A stretch of DNA of 64,000 nucleotides from positions 72,207-136,206 of the forward strand of contig CABMPP010000010.1 of NCBI GenBank assembly GCA_902388495.1. The letters run 5' to 3'. The DNA is from an uncultured Bacteroides sp. (GTDB lineage: Bacteria > Bacteroidota > Bacteroidia > Bacteroidales > Bacteroidaceae). The number at the start of each line of letters is the position of its first letter. The first letter of the stretch is position 1. Below the pieces are notes generated by a model. It saw only the letters and a list, made by a program, of their open reading frames with translations. It did no database searches and was not told the DNA's origin. This document shows, piece by piece, positions 55,896-63,774 of the stretch. The translations under genes and the position numbers were made by a program.

Positions 55896-55923
55896 AAGGA
55901 ACAACAAAAGTTGTTCCTTTTTT
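55896..55923 (+). terminator. Terminator after tRNA-Lys
   Basis: AAGGAACAAC (55896-55905) and GTTGTTCCTT (55910-55919) with an AAAA loop, then T residues. Confidence 0.85.
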
Positions 55924-55984
55924 GTTATATACCTATATTTTCCTACATTTGTAATCATCAGACAATTCTAATAAGAAAAACAAT

Positions 55985-56545
55985 ATGGAGAAAGAATTTA
56001 AGCAAGTAGTGGTTCTTTTAGCGCATCCTAACATAAAAGAATCGCAGGCCAACAAGGCATTGATGGATGCTATCAGCGATATGGAAGAAGTGAGTGTATA
56101 CAATTTGTATGAGATGCGTGCCGAAGAGGCGTTCAATGTAGAAACATGGACTACCATCGTTTCCCATGCCACCTCACTTGTCTTCCAGTTCCCGTTTTAT
56201 TGGATGTCGGCCCCCTCTTTGCTGAAGAAATGGATGGATGAGGTATTTACTTATCTGGCAAGAACTCCTGCTGTAGCTGGCAAGACATTGATGGTGGCCG
56301 CCACTACCGGTTCTGAATACGAGGCTTATCGAAGCGGTGGAAGAAACCATTTTACGATGGATGAATTGCTGAGACCCTACCAGGCAAGTGCCATACATGC
56401 AGGGATGGGATGGCAGACGCCTCTTGTTACCTATGGCATGGGTACAGCAGATGCAGCCAAGAATATAGCGGAAGGTGCAAACCGATACAAACAAAGCATC
56501 GAAGCGTTGATAAAAGAGGGCAATAATGCGAGTGACAAGTGGTGA
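55985..56545 (+). CDS. NAD(P)H dehydrogenase (quinone), flavodoxin-2 fold
   Basis: A 186-residue KefF/MdaB-like flavoprotein that reduces quinones with NAD(P)H. VVLLAHPNIKESQANKAL is the FMN-binding opening (residues 9-26). FQFPFYWMSAPSLLKKWMDEVF near 73 is the conserved core motif, and GKTLMVAATTGSEY near 98 follows. The length is normal. It is a single gene on the + strand. The substrate in the cell is unknown. Confidence 0.9.
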   Translation: MEKEFKQVVVLLAHPNIKESQANKALMDAISDMEEVSVYNLYEMRAEEAFNVETWTTIVSHATSLVFQFPFYWMSAPSLLKKWMDEVFTYLARTPAVAGKTLMVAATTGSEYEAYRSGGRNHFTMDELLRPYQASAIHAGMGWQTPLVTYGMGTADAAKNIAEGANRYKQSIEALIKEGNNASDKW

Positions 56546-56571
56546 TTATCCTATAGAAAGGTTACGGACAG

Positions 56572-56672
56572 GAAGTTAATATCATGCTTCACTACATATT
56601 AATAAGATGTAATACAACAAGTTAATATCGTGTAAACACGATATTAGTAAACTGCAAACACGATATTAACTT
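56572..56672. repeat. Inverted and 22-bp-period repeats of a TTAATATCGTGT motif
   Basis: AAGTTAATATC occurs at 56572 and 56619 and the inverse ACACGATATTA at 56636 and 56658 (22 bp apart). TAATATCGTGT (56623-56633) and ACACGATATTA make an 11-bp hairpin with a 2-nt loop. This fills the 247-bp space between convergent genes; no gene is seen in 56546-56792. Confidence 0.85.
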
Positions 56673-56792
56673 GTTATATACCCCTGCAATAGAAAGTTTC
56701 TTGTTTCCAATTAGCAGCAGGCATTCCTCCTTCTGCATCAGATTATGAGATTTGACGTTTTAAAATGTTATTGTAGCCATTTATCAGCAAGT

Positions 56793-57017
56793 CTAAACCT
56801 TTTCCCCCTTCACCACTCCGCCTTCGCTATCCAGCATCGGATATTCCAGGCTTATCGTCTTGGGAGTCAGAGCCTGACTTTCGGCATTGGCATCACCTGC
56901 CGGAGATGTTTTATAAAAATACCGATCGAACAACTCCTCGTTCCTTTTCACCAGTGAGTCGGCGGCTTCACTAACGGCCCGGTGTATGGCTTCAACAAAT
57001 AATTTAAAACTTATCAT
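56793..57017 (-). CDS. Small DUF2589-like protein, possibly truncated
   Basis: A 74-residue protein. Its helical N-terminal half (FVEAIHRAVSEAADSLVKRNEELFDRY) resembles the opening of DUF2589-type proteins. It then has KTISLEYPMLDSEGGVVKGEKV and stops, where relatives as I recall them continue into a VPLxxLV strand region; the 99-residue neighbour has that part. It may be truncated at the C-terminus, but the short form could be real. It is the third of three closely spaced small genes. Function unknown. Confidence 0.6.
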   Translation of the reverse strand: MISFKLFVEAIHRAVSEAADSLVKRNEELFDRYFYKTSPAGDANAESQALTPKTISLEYPMLDSEGGVVKGEKV

Positions 57018-57074
57018 TGTATCCGGTTTTTAGATGAATATATTTACTTTGAAACAGAAGTGAGATCAGGCAAA

Positions 57075-57260
57075 TCACTTTTCTTGTTTCATTAGCTTGT
57101 CATACTGCTCTATCGCCTTTTCCACCGGAGGCTTACTGCTCGATGGCATAGATACTGTACAATGGCAATTGGGACACTCAAATTTGTGACCTTGCAGTAA
57201 TAAATATACATTAAATGGAATTGCAGTACTGCAATTAGGACAAGGCAGAGTCTGTTGCAT
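57075..57260 (-). CDS. Small zinc-ribbon protein
   Basis: A 61-residue cytoplasmic protein with four cysteines in two CPNC pairs (residues 7-10 and 29-32) that should bind one zinc ion. Between them is IPFNVYLLLQGHKFE, and a short charged helix (PPVEKAIEQYDKLMKQ) ends the protein. It lies between two DUF2589-like genes with gaps of 57 and 74 bp on the same strand, which suggests a functional trio. No function is known to me. Confidence 0.7.
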   Translation of the reverse strand: MQQTLPCPNCSTAIPFNVYLLLQGHKFECPNCHCTVSMPSSSKPPVEKAIEQYDKLMKQEK

Positions 57261-57334
57261 AATGTCTTTTTTTAATAGTTATTATCTTTGTTATTGGCTG
57301 ATACGTATATATGTCAAGAACTGAAAGCACGCCT

Positions 57335-57634
57335 TTAGGCAGCGGAAGTTGCCTTCAATTTGAATCGGATGGTTATATCCATCACATCGTTGTCTGCCAT
57401 TTTGATGTCGTCCATTTGGCAGTGCGAAACCAATGCCATCAACGGGACATCTATTTCCTTATCACCGACCTTCACTTTTTGGCAAATCGGGCTTCCGTCC
57501 GTGTCTTGCCAGAATTTCTTCAGGTTCTGCACCTGCTGGGCTTGCAACATCTCTTGCGCACTACCTACTGCATGGTACAGGCCTTTCAGAATATCCGAGA
57601 ATGCGTATTTCGGCTTTTTGCTGAATATTCCCAT
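57335..57634 (-). CDS. DUF2589-like protein
   Basis: A 99-residue protein. An amphipathic helix region AFSDILKGLYHAVGSAQEMLQAQQ (about 10-33) is followed by a beta part with DVPLMALVSHCQMDDIKMADNDVMDITIRFKL (about 62-93). The VPLxALV-like strand after a helix opening fits DUF2589. No signal peptide or membrane segment is present. It is first of the three small genes and lies between the broken amidase gene and the zinc-ribbon gene. Function unknown. Confidence 0.7.
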   Translation of the reverse strand: MGIFSKKPKYAFSDILKGLYHAVGSAQEMLQAQQVQNLKKFWQDTDGSPICQKVKVGDKEIDVPLMALVSHCQMDDIKMADNDVMDITIRFKLKATSAA

Positions 57635-57703
57635 AACTTTTTATTGTTACTGATTTCACTTTTTACTTATACCTCAGATACTGCAACTATGATTGAATCA
57701 CCT

Positions 57704-57872
57704 TTATCCTATCGCTTTCAGATAGTTTATGATACCCTCTGCCATGATGTCCGTCACACATTGCTTCCCGGATAGCTATCTCACGGGTGTAGGCGTATTC
57801 TCTCAAGCGTCCGTCGGGGGAACGCTTGCCCGGAGTTTCCGCTCCGTGGCCGTTGTCTATTAATACTTTCAT
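57704..57872 (-). pseudogene. Internally deleted N-acetylmuramoyl-L-alanine amidase
   Basis: The first 33 codons (MKVLIDNGHG, then TPGKRSPDGRLREYAYTREIA) are the start of a Bacteroides Amidase_3 enzyme with the zinc histidine in NGHG. Right after TREIA the sense jumps one frame over to LSGKQCVTDIMAEGIINYLK and a stop at 57704, which is the end of the same enzyme. The middle of more than 100 residues is missing. The annotatable 61-codon frame that runs to 57687 is therefore a deletion plus frameshift product. Such amidases often sit beside HU-type genes in Bacteroides surface loci, as here. Confidence 0.75.
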
Positions 57873-57923
57873 TGCGTATCTGCTTGTTTTGTTTATACTT
57901 TTCTTTGTTCTTTTTCTCTATTT

Positions 57924-57986
57924 CGGATTGAAAATCCTGATGCTCATAACCAGCGGATTGCAAATCCGCTGGGACGGATGCTCATA
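57924..57986. repeat. Two REP-like palindromic units
   Basis: GGATTGAAAATCC (from 57925) and GGATTGCAAATCC (from 57955) are each followed by ATGCTCATA (57940 and 57978). The second is extended to a 10-bp stem, CCAGCGGATT/AATCCGCTGG (57950-57972). This lies between the fimbrillin-like gene and the broken amidase; the 144-bp gap holds no other feature. Confidence 0.7.
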
Positions 57987-58016
57987 CGACAGCTACGCCG
58001 TAATAGGTAAATAAAA

Positions 58017-59525
58017 TCAGAAAGCAAGAATGGGTCTCCAGTACCAGCGGGATTCCTTTGAGCTGGTTGCCAGCTTGTTTAGGCCGCGCTGGTAAGTCAT
58101 AACCCAAGCAGAATTGTTGTAACCGTCTTCCGTAAGCGCCCAATAGTCGGAAGCGCTTATTCCTGTAGCACCACTGATTTTGCTTAATTTACTATTAATT
58201 GCATCCTTATCCCAAAGAGTCAGCTCTTTCGCCGAAGGCAAATACCAATCACTGCTGGTACTGGGAGCAGAGACTGTTTTACGATAATCAATCACTTGAT
58301 TTACAGCGTAAACAATATAGTTGGAATTTATGCCCTTATTAAATTCCTCAGCAGCCTTGGTATTGTTATAACCCTGAATGTTATCCTTGGTATTGGTAAT
58401 AGAGAGATACACATCCCTTTTATTGTTATCCAACCAATTCTGCACGCTGGTGTCTTTTGTCTGCCAAACTTGCAGATACTCTGTCAGCGCTATCACTAAC
58501 CCATGGGTACACCCCTTATGGTCAGTTTTCAACGTTCTGTCATACTCGGTAGCATCACCCACCCAAAAAATAATGCCGATGCAACCTGTTGAGGGAGGGC
58601 TTTGTGCCTCTCCCGGTACAATGCTGCCATCGGAATAATAGAAATCGCCTGCGGCAAGGGCGCGTTCTTTGATAGTAGTTGGAGCACCATCATAGGTAAC
58701 ATTTAGTCGCTTGTACTTGCCCGTAGACAAAGAAAGTGTGCTGCTCTCATACTTAATGGCCGTTCCCGCTACATTCTGAAATTCACCGGCGACAGTACAG
58801 GAAGTTTCGGCAGGAACGATGTAACGATAGACGCCCTTACCCGTGTTGTAAGGGATAATGGACATAGGAGCGTCTTCTTTGGTTATGCTGAATGTGGCAC
58901 CGATAGCGGGTTCGGCATACTCGTAAGCATCGGCAGCATCGGAGGTCTTGTACTTCTGCACAGGCAGGGAAATCTCTATCAGCGACATCTGATGGGTGAA
59001 GCTGAAACTAAGGGTTTTGTTTCCGTCGGGCGAAACGAGGGCGGCTGTCATCAGGTCCCAGGCGGTATAGTTGTCGTAGGTGCCTTGGTCGGTAACGATG
59101 TTTTTATTGAAATAGTCCACAATACCACTCACGTCCGTAATGTTCTCTGCAGGCAGCTCGCTTTTGTACGGATAGTAAGCAAAATATTGAGCATCTATAT
59201 AATAATATACGGGAGCGAGAGCATCGGCAGACCAGGAACCGTCGGCATTGCGGATGCATTTCACGTTCTTGCAGTCGGCAATGACTGCACCGTCCTTCAC
59301 GGCAAACACGCCGATTTCGTCACCGGCAGTAAAGGTGGTGATATAACCGTTCTCCGAAGCGCGTGTGTCCGCACCGTCGGCAGAGGTGAAGCCGGCGGCC
59401 GTGGCACGGATGGTGAGAGGGATGCCGTGGGCGGTGGTTATCGGTTCATCGTGTTCCGCACAACTGCACAAGGCTGCGGTGCACAACGAGAATAAGAGGC
59501 TGAGTTGGAATAAATGCTTTTTCAT
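58017..59525 (-). CDS. Fimbrillin-like lipoprotein with C-terminal DUF1566/FISUMP-type domain
   Basis: A 502-residue surface lipoprotein; start MKKHLFQLSLLF at 59525, lipobox ALCSC. The N-terminal part (about 30-290) is fimbrillin/Mfa1-like: TRASENGYITTFTAGDEIGVFAV near 50 and the FTHQMSLIEISLP segment. The C-terminal part (about 310-502) looks like a DUF1566/FISUMP (C-type-lectin-like) domain: DFYYSDGSI, TGCIGIIFWVGD, SDWYLPSAKEL, and ending WRPILAF. Its N-terminal two thirds are about 95% identical in DNA to the upstream gene, a recent tandem duplication, while the C-terminal domains differ. Probably a minor or tip pilus-type subunit. Confidence 0.8.
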   Translation of the reverse strand: MKKHLFQLSLLFSLCTAALCSCAEHDEPITTAHGIPLTIRATAAGFTSADGADTRASENGYITTFTAGDEIGVFAVKDGAVIADCKNVKCIRNADGSWSADALAPVYYYIDAQYFAYYPYKSELPAENITDVSGIVDYFNKNIVTDQGTYDNYTAWDLMTAALVSPDGNKTLSFSFTHQMSLIEISLPVQKYKTSDAADAYEYAEPAIGATFSITKEDAPMSIIPYNTGKGVYRYIVPAETSCTVAGEFQNVAGTAIKYESSTLSLSTGKYKRLNVTYDGAPTTIKERALAAGDFYYSDGSIVPGEAQSPPSTGCIGIIFWVGDATEYDRTLKTDHKGCTHGLVIALTEYLQVWQTKDTSVQNWLDNNKRDVYLSITNTKDNIQGYNNTKAAEEFNKGINSNYIVYAVNQVIDYRKTVSAPSTSSDWYLPSAKELTLWDKDAINSKLSKISGATGISASDYWALTEDGYNNSAWVMTYQRGLNKLATSSKESRWYWRPILAF

Positions 59526-59557
59526 ATTCGGAATGTTTAGGGGGATTTGTTTTATGA

Positions 59558-60973
59558 TCAAAAAGCCAAGGAACAACGAACTCTATAGTTGATGCCCTTA
59601 CTGCTCCCAACAGCGTAGTCATCGGTGAAGTCCACGCGGTAAGCGGTGTAGTCGCTGTGCACCGTGCTCGACCAATAGGCGTCGTTGACGAAAGTATCTG
59701 CACTGCCACTGCTCACCGTGTTCAATTTTACAAATTGAGTATTCAAGGCATCCTTTCCATTCATACTTTGGCTACTATTATTTCCCCAACAGATATACTT
59801 CAATTCATCATAGTTAGGCCAATACCAACCGCTACTATTGGAAGGAACTGCTACCGTAGTTTGATAACCGGAAACAGCACTACCGGCATTGTCCCAAGTA
59901 GAAGAAGTACTCGCATCCTTCAAAGCAACTACAAGAGCGTGAGTATAACCGCCATCGGTCTTTTTTGTACTATTGTTCGTTATGAAGCTATTGTCCACGC
60001 AATAGATGACACCGATGCAACCTTCCACCGGAGGATTATCTGTGGTGCCCGGGATAATGCCGCCGTCAGAGTAATAGAAATCGCCTACGGCAAGGGGACG
60101 GACGGCAGGCGTAGCCGAGCCATCAGAGTAAGTGACATTTACCCTTTCGTAAGAGCCGGAAGCCAAGGAAGAAATCTCTTTTTTATAGTTGATGACCTTG
60201 CTGTTCAGATGAAACTCACCTTCAATTGTACAAGTAGTATTGCCGGGAACGATGTAACGATAAATACCATTACCCATATTGTAAGGGGTGATGGGCGAGG
60301 TAGCGCCGCCTTCTTTAGTCATGCTGAATGTGGCATTGATGGCAGGTTCGGCATACTCGTAAGCATCGGCAGCATCGGAGGTCTTGTACTTCTGCACAGG
60401 CAGGGAAATCTCTATCAACGACATCTGATGGGTCAAGGTGAAACTGAGGGTTTTCTTGCCGACGAAAACGATCGGTGGTACGTGGAGTGTTGTCATCAGG
60501 TCGCAAGCGGTATACTTGTCGTAGGTGCCTTGGTCGGTAACGATGTTTTTATTGAAATAGTCCACGATACCACTCACGTTCGTAATGTTCTTCGCAGACA
60601 GCTCGCTTTTGTACGGATAGTAAGCGAAATATTTTGCACCTGTATAATAATATACGGGAACGGAAGCATCGGCAGTCCAGAAGCCATCGGCATTGCGGGT
60701 GCATTTCACGTTCTTGCAGTCGGCAATGACTGCACCGTCCTTATCAACGGCAAACACGCCGATTTCGTCGCCGATAGTAAATTTGGTGATATAACCGTTC
60801 TCCGAAGCGCGTGTGTCCGCACCGTCGGCAGCTGTGAAGCCGTCGGCCGTGGCATGAATGGTCAGGGTGCTGCCGTCGGTGGCAGCTATCGGTTCGTCGC
60901 CCTCCGTACAACCGCATAAAACTGCAATGCACAGCAGGAGCGAAAGGCTGAGTGGGAATACATTCTTTTTCAT
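59558..60973 (-). CDS. Fimbrillin-like lipoprotein with C-terminal DUF1566/FISUMP-type domain (paralog)
   Basis: A 471-residue lipoprotein starting MKKNVFPLSLSLLLCIAVLCGC (lipobox VLCGC). Its middle shares KYKTSDAADAYEYAEPAI and neighbouring text with the next gene. The C-terminal domain differs: SSGWYWPNYDELKYICWG, DAYWSSTVHSDY and ending RVRCSLAF, again of the DUF1566 type. Only 32 bp separate it from the following paralog. Such domains in surface proteins bind ligands. It is transcribed with the neighbouring fimbrillin genes. Confidence 0.8.
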   Translation of the reverse strand: MKKNVFPLSLSLLLCIAVLCGCTEGDEPIAATDGSTLTIHATADGFTAADGADTRASENGYITKFTIGDEIGVFAVDKDGAVIADCKNVKCTRNADGFWTADASVPVYYYTGAKYFAYYPYKSELSAKNITNVSGIVDYFNKNIVTDQGTYDKYTACDLMTTLHVPPIVFVGKKTLSFTLTHQMSLIEISLPVQKYKTSDAADAYEYAEPAINATFSMTKEGGATSPITPYNMGNGIYRYIVPGNTTCTIEGEFHLNSKVINYKKEISSLASGSYERVNVTYSDGSATPAVRPLAVGDFYYSDGGIIPGTTDNPPVEGCIGVIYCVDNSFITNNSTKKTDGGYTHALVVALKDASTSSTWDNAGSAVSGYQTTVAVPSNSSGWYWPNYDELKYICWGNNSSQSMNGKDALNTQFVKLNTVSSGSADTFVNDAYWSSTVHSDYTAYRVDFTDDYAVGSSKGINYRVRCSLAF

Positions 60974-61001
60974 ATCCGGAAATCTTTAGAGGGATTTTGT
61001 A

Positions 61002-61973
61002 TTAATTGGTTTTCACTTTGCCGGTTACAGTTTCGCCGCTGTCTTCACTCCAACCGCTTCCGTTGCCGTCCGTGCCGGGTGTCACGGTCTGGGCATTGCC
61101 GGATACATCACTCTGATTGCCCGGTGTCCATTGGGGAAAATATTGGAAGCTCACGTCCAGCCCGGTCTTCTTTAGGGTGATGGTATAGGTATGCTGCTGC
61201 CCGGCTGTGAGATTGGCTTCATCGCCAGTTGTCGGGGTATAGAAGTAGTCGTAGCCACCTAAGGTTACTTTGATGAAAGGACTACCCTGTATCTTCTGCG
61301 GGACGAGCAGGGCGGTATAGGTGGTTACGCCGTCCTTCGTTTCCTCTTTCGGGGTGACTGTACTTCCATCTCCCTTCACACCGGCTTGGTTGACAAAAGT
61401 AACGGTAACATTGTTTAAATCGGTTATGCCTTCGCCCGTTTGCAGTGTCACCACGACCTTTGCCGTGCGGTGGGTGAAGGTGAGTTTCGGTTCTTGAAAC
61501 GTCACGGAGGCATCCCTTGCTTCCAGATAGTCGCTTGCCTGATAATTGGTGGCTTCGTTCTGGTTGGCTTCCACGGTCAAGGCGTCATCGGCAGGTTTCT
61601 GTTCACTGTAGGGATACCAGGCGTTGACGGTGAGGTTGGCTGTAGTCTGCCAGTAGAATGGGGTGCCGCCATCAGCTACGGACAGGGTGGCAATCTTCTT
61701 GTTGCTTCCGTCCGGGGTTACCTTATATTCCTTTGTGGTGCCGCCCACCTTCACAGCTACGTTCTGCACGCCCTCCCAATCACCGTCCACGGTGGCACGG
61801 GTGGAAGCTCCGGCAGGTGTAGCCACGGCTTGCAGCCCGGCGGCGGTCAGTTCCAAGGGGTATTTACCCTCTGCAAGGCGGATGCCGTTCGTCTGTTCGT
61901 CCTGCGTGCAGGCGGCGAGCATCAGGAAGGATGCCAATGCGCAGGCGGTCTGTAGTACTGTTAATCGTTTCAT
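61002..61973 (-). CDS. Fimbrillin-family lipoprotein
   Basis: A 323-residue lipoprotein with lipobox LAAC (start MKRLTVLQTACAL at 61973). Fimbrillin-A-type features: STRATVDGDWEGVQNVAVKVGG near 55, FYWQTTANLTVNAWYPYSE near 100, LTFTHRTAKVVVTLQTG near 160, and GQQHTYTITLKKTGLDV near 255. The Gly/Ser/Asn-rich C-terminal tail (from about 280) is unstructured. G+C is higher than in the genes downstream. It sits between the HU-type gene and the duplicated pair, 28 bp before the first of that pair. Confidence 0.8.
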   Translation of the reverse strand: MKRLTVLQTACALASFLMLAACTQDEQTNGIRLAEGKYPLELTAAGLQAVATPAGASTRATVDGDWEGVQNVAVKVGGTTKEYKVTPDGSNKKIATLSVADGGTPFYWQTTANLTVNAWYPYSEQKPADDALTVEANQNEATNYQASDYLEARDASVTFQEPKLTFTHRTAKVVVTLQTGEGITDLNNVTVTFVNQAGVKGDGSTVTPKEETKDGVTTYTALLVPQKIQGSPFIKVTLGGYDYFYTPTTGDEANLTAGQQHTYTITLKKTGLDVSFQYFPQWTPGNQSDVSGNAQTVTPGTDGNGSGWSEDSGETVTGKVKTN

Positions 61974-62008
61974 TGTATAATATTTAATCATTATGTTTTT
62001 TTCTATGT

Positions 62009-62089
62009 GCCACCGCCTCCGGCGAGAGAGGCAGTTGCTGCCTTATAGGGTGGCTTACTCCGGGCTTACGCTTGATGCCCGGCGGTGGC
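62009..62089. repeat. Long inverted repeat in the HU/fimbrillin intergenic region
   Basis: GCCACCGCC (62009-62017) pairs with GGCGGTGGC (62081-62089). Between them GCAGTTGCTGCC and GGGTGGCTTA give further small inverted pieces. It fills most of the 138-bp gap 61974-62111. Confidence 0.6.
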
Positions 62090-62111
62090 TGAGTCTATGG
62101 AACGGGGAACT

Positions 62112-62579
62112 TTATCCCAGCGGGTTCTCTCCCTGGTCGCCATCGCTGTCGTCGCCGCCGCCGGGGGTAGTGTCTTCGGTATCGGGCGAAAGCTCTATCC
62201 ATTCCAACGTGTCGCTATCCACGAGGGCACGGGTGTACATGCCGTTGCTCAGCTTGCTGCGCTCGGGGATGAACTCGATGCGGACGGCTTGCACCTGCTT
62301 GTCGAAGTTGAAGTCCGCAAGGTCTTTCACGCCCTTCGTGTCCAGCACGTAGCGGAAGTAGCCGAGGCCTTTGAGGTGGACGCTCTTGCCTTGAGACATG
62401 CGGGTGTGCATCACGCCTGCAATGTCGCCCAGCACAGCTTGGACGTCGGAGTTGCTTACTGTGGAGATTTTCGCCAGGTCTCGGGCGATAACTTCCGTTT
62501 CTACCGGTTTGCCCTGCACGATGGCGCGGGGGTAGTAAACCGCTTGTTTTGAATTGAACATTTTTTTCCAGAAGGGCAT
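62112..62579 (-). CDS. HU-family DNA-binding protein
   Basis: A 155-residue protein starting MPFWKKMFNSKQAVYYPRAI at 62579; the longer frame runs through repeats. The Bacteroides long HU domain (about 10-125) shows VETEVIARDLAKISTVSNSDVQAVL and GKSVHLKGLGYFRYVL, followed by an acidic Gly/Asp tail with TPGGGDDSDGDQGENP. It should bind DNA in the cytoplasm. It is unusual in being surrounded by secreted fimbrillin-type genes on the same strand. It could regulate or organise the locus; that is inference. Confidence 0.88.
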   Translation of the reverse strand: MPFWKKMFNSKQAVYYPRAIVQGKPVETEVIARDLAKISTVSNSDVQAVLGDIAGVMHTRMSQGKSVHLKGLGYFRYVLDTKGVKDLADFNFDKQVQAVRIEFIPERSKLSNGMYTRALVDSDTLEWIELSPDTEDTTPGGGDDSDGDQGENPLG

Positions 62580-62630
62580 AATGTTGAATCTTTTAAATGT
62601 GAGTATAATGGCCGCCGGAGCCCGGTTTGC

Positions 62631-62690
62631 CTTGTCGCTGACTCGAGCGTGTCTTGTCGCTGACTCGGGAACGTCTTGTCGGCAACAAGG
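62631..62690. repeat. Three 22-bp-period repeats before the HU gene
   Basis: CTTGTCGCTGACTCG occurs at 62631 and 62653 and a third, partly changed copy (CTTGTCGGCAACAAG) at 62675, each 22 bp apart. The 154-bp gap 62580-62733 holds nothing else visible. Confidence 0.85.
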
Positions 62691-62733
62691 GAAAAAGGGC
62701 ACGACGGTGTTGAGTTTTATTTCAAGAGTCGGG

Positions 62734-63729
62734 TTATTCCATTACGGCATCACCCTCGACGGGGTCACCGTTGCCAATTACGCCCCAGTCGTCAATCGTG
62801 GAGGTTACGGTCAGTCCGGTCAGCTTCACGGTGATTTCGTACTTGTAGATTTTGCCGCTTGTAAGGGTCAGGTTGCTGTCAGAGGCGCCATTTGGCAGCG
62901 TGTAGAAGAGTTCTCCGCCGGTGGCTAAGGTCACTTTCATAAACTTCGTGCCTTTCGTAAAGCTCTGCGGGGCAACGATGGCGGCGGCGGTGAGGGCCGA
63001 CGGGGTGGTATTCGCATCGTAGGTGGCGGCAATGACCGTCGTGGCTGTGCCCGAAGCATCGGAAATGCTACCGTCGGCAAGGTTCAGGGTAACGTCGGGC
63101 ATCACGGAAAGTATCTCCAGCTTTGCGCCTTTGAAGTCGTCTTCCGTGAGGCCGCTGGTTTGGTCGGGTATCAGTGTCACCTGTATTTTAGAGAGCAGGT
63201 GCTTGAAGCTGACGTTCACGCTCTCCTTGGTGCGAGCCACGGGGTTGGCGAGTTCGTATTCGGTGGTGCTTCCCTCTTTCAGCTTCATCGGCTGTCCCCA
63301 CAGCAGGTCGCTGGCCAGGTAGTTGGCATCTGTGCTCTGGTCTGCCTTTATGCTGAAGGCGTAAGTGCCGTTGAGGGCAAGATCGGCTTTCCAAGGGGCG
63401 TAAGCGTAAATGTTCACACCGTTGCCGCTTTGAGGGAAGTAGACGGTAGTGCCCTCAAAACTCCCCGAGCCGTTGGCCTTATAGTTCAGATTCTGGGTGT
63501 AGGTGGTAGCGGCACCACTCACCACGGCTTCGTTGATGAAGAAGCCTACATGCACGTCCTTGGCAATCTGAATGCCCTGCAAGTCGGTTGCAATGCTGCG
63601 CGTCACTTGTTGGGCTTCCACTCCGCTGCTCAGGCGGATTTCTCCTGCCCACGTGTCTGTCTCTTCGTTGTTGCAACCTGCCAATATCATTGCGACAGCT
63701 GCCATGCTCATAAAAAAAATTGTTTTCAT
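62734..63729 (-). CDS. Fimbrillin-family lipoprotein
   Basis: A 331-residue lipoprotein with lipobox LAGC (MKTIFFMSMAAVAMILAGC). Mfa1/FimA-like features: VTRSIATDLQGIQIAKDVHVGFFI near 42, VYFPQSGNGVNIYAYAPW near 95, SVNVSFKHLLSKIQVTLIP near 172, and KIYKYEITVKLTGLTVTSTIDDW near 290. Probably a pilus subunit, matured by a trypsin-like or RgpB-like protease at TRS. G+C is clearly higher than in the core genes of the window. Confidence 0.82.
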   Translation of the reverse strand: MKTIFFMSMAAVAMILAGCNNEETDTWAGEIRLSSGVEAQQVTRSIATDLQGIQIAKDVHVGFFINEAVVSGAATTYTQNLNYKANGSGSFEGTTVYFPQSGNGVNIYAYAPWKADLALNGTYAFSIKADQSTDANYLASDLLWGQPMKLKEGSTTEYELANPVARTKESVNVSFKHLLSKIQVTLIPDQTSGLTEDDFKGAKLEILSVMPDVTLNLADGSISDASGTATTVIAATYDANTTPSALTAAAIVAPQSFTKGTKFMKVTLATGGELFYTLPNGASDSNLTLTSGKIYKYEITVKLTGLTVTSTIDDWGVIGNGDPVEGDAVME

Positions 63730-63774
63730 ACTTTTACTTTGATTAATTTGCTATCATGTTTATTTTTCATTTTG

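Noticed and set aside
56546..56792. att site or insertion-sequence end between the quinone reductase and small genes
   Set aside because: No transposase or integrase is nearby and no target duplication could be recognised; only the palindromic repeats can be supported. The tRNA-Lys nearby shows no duplicated 3' end in the window.
57781..57963. 60-codon - strand frame as a smalltalk-type small protein
   Set aside because: It overlaps the amidase start in another frame, lacks a hydrophobic segment and includes the REP-like palindrome.
59657..60919. 420-codon + strand open frame in the fimbrillin region
   Set aside because: Antisense to a lipoprotein gene with lipobox and fimbrillin features; a long shadow caused by G+C content and codon use.
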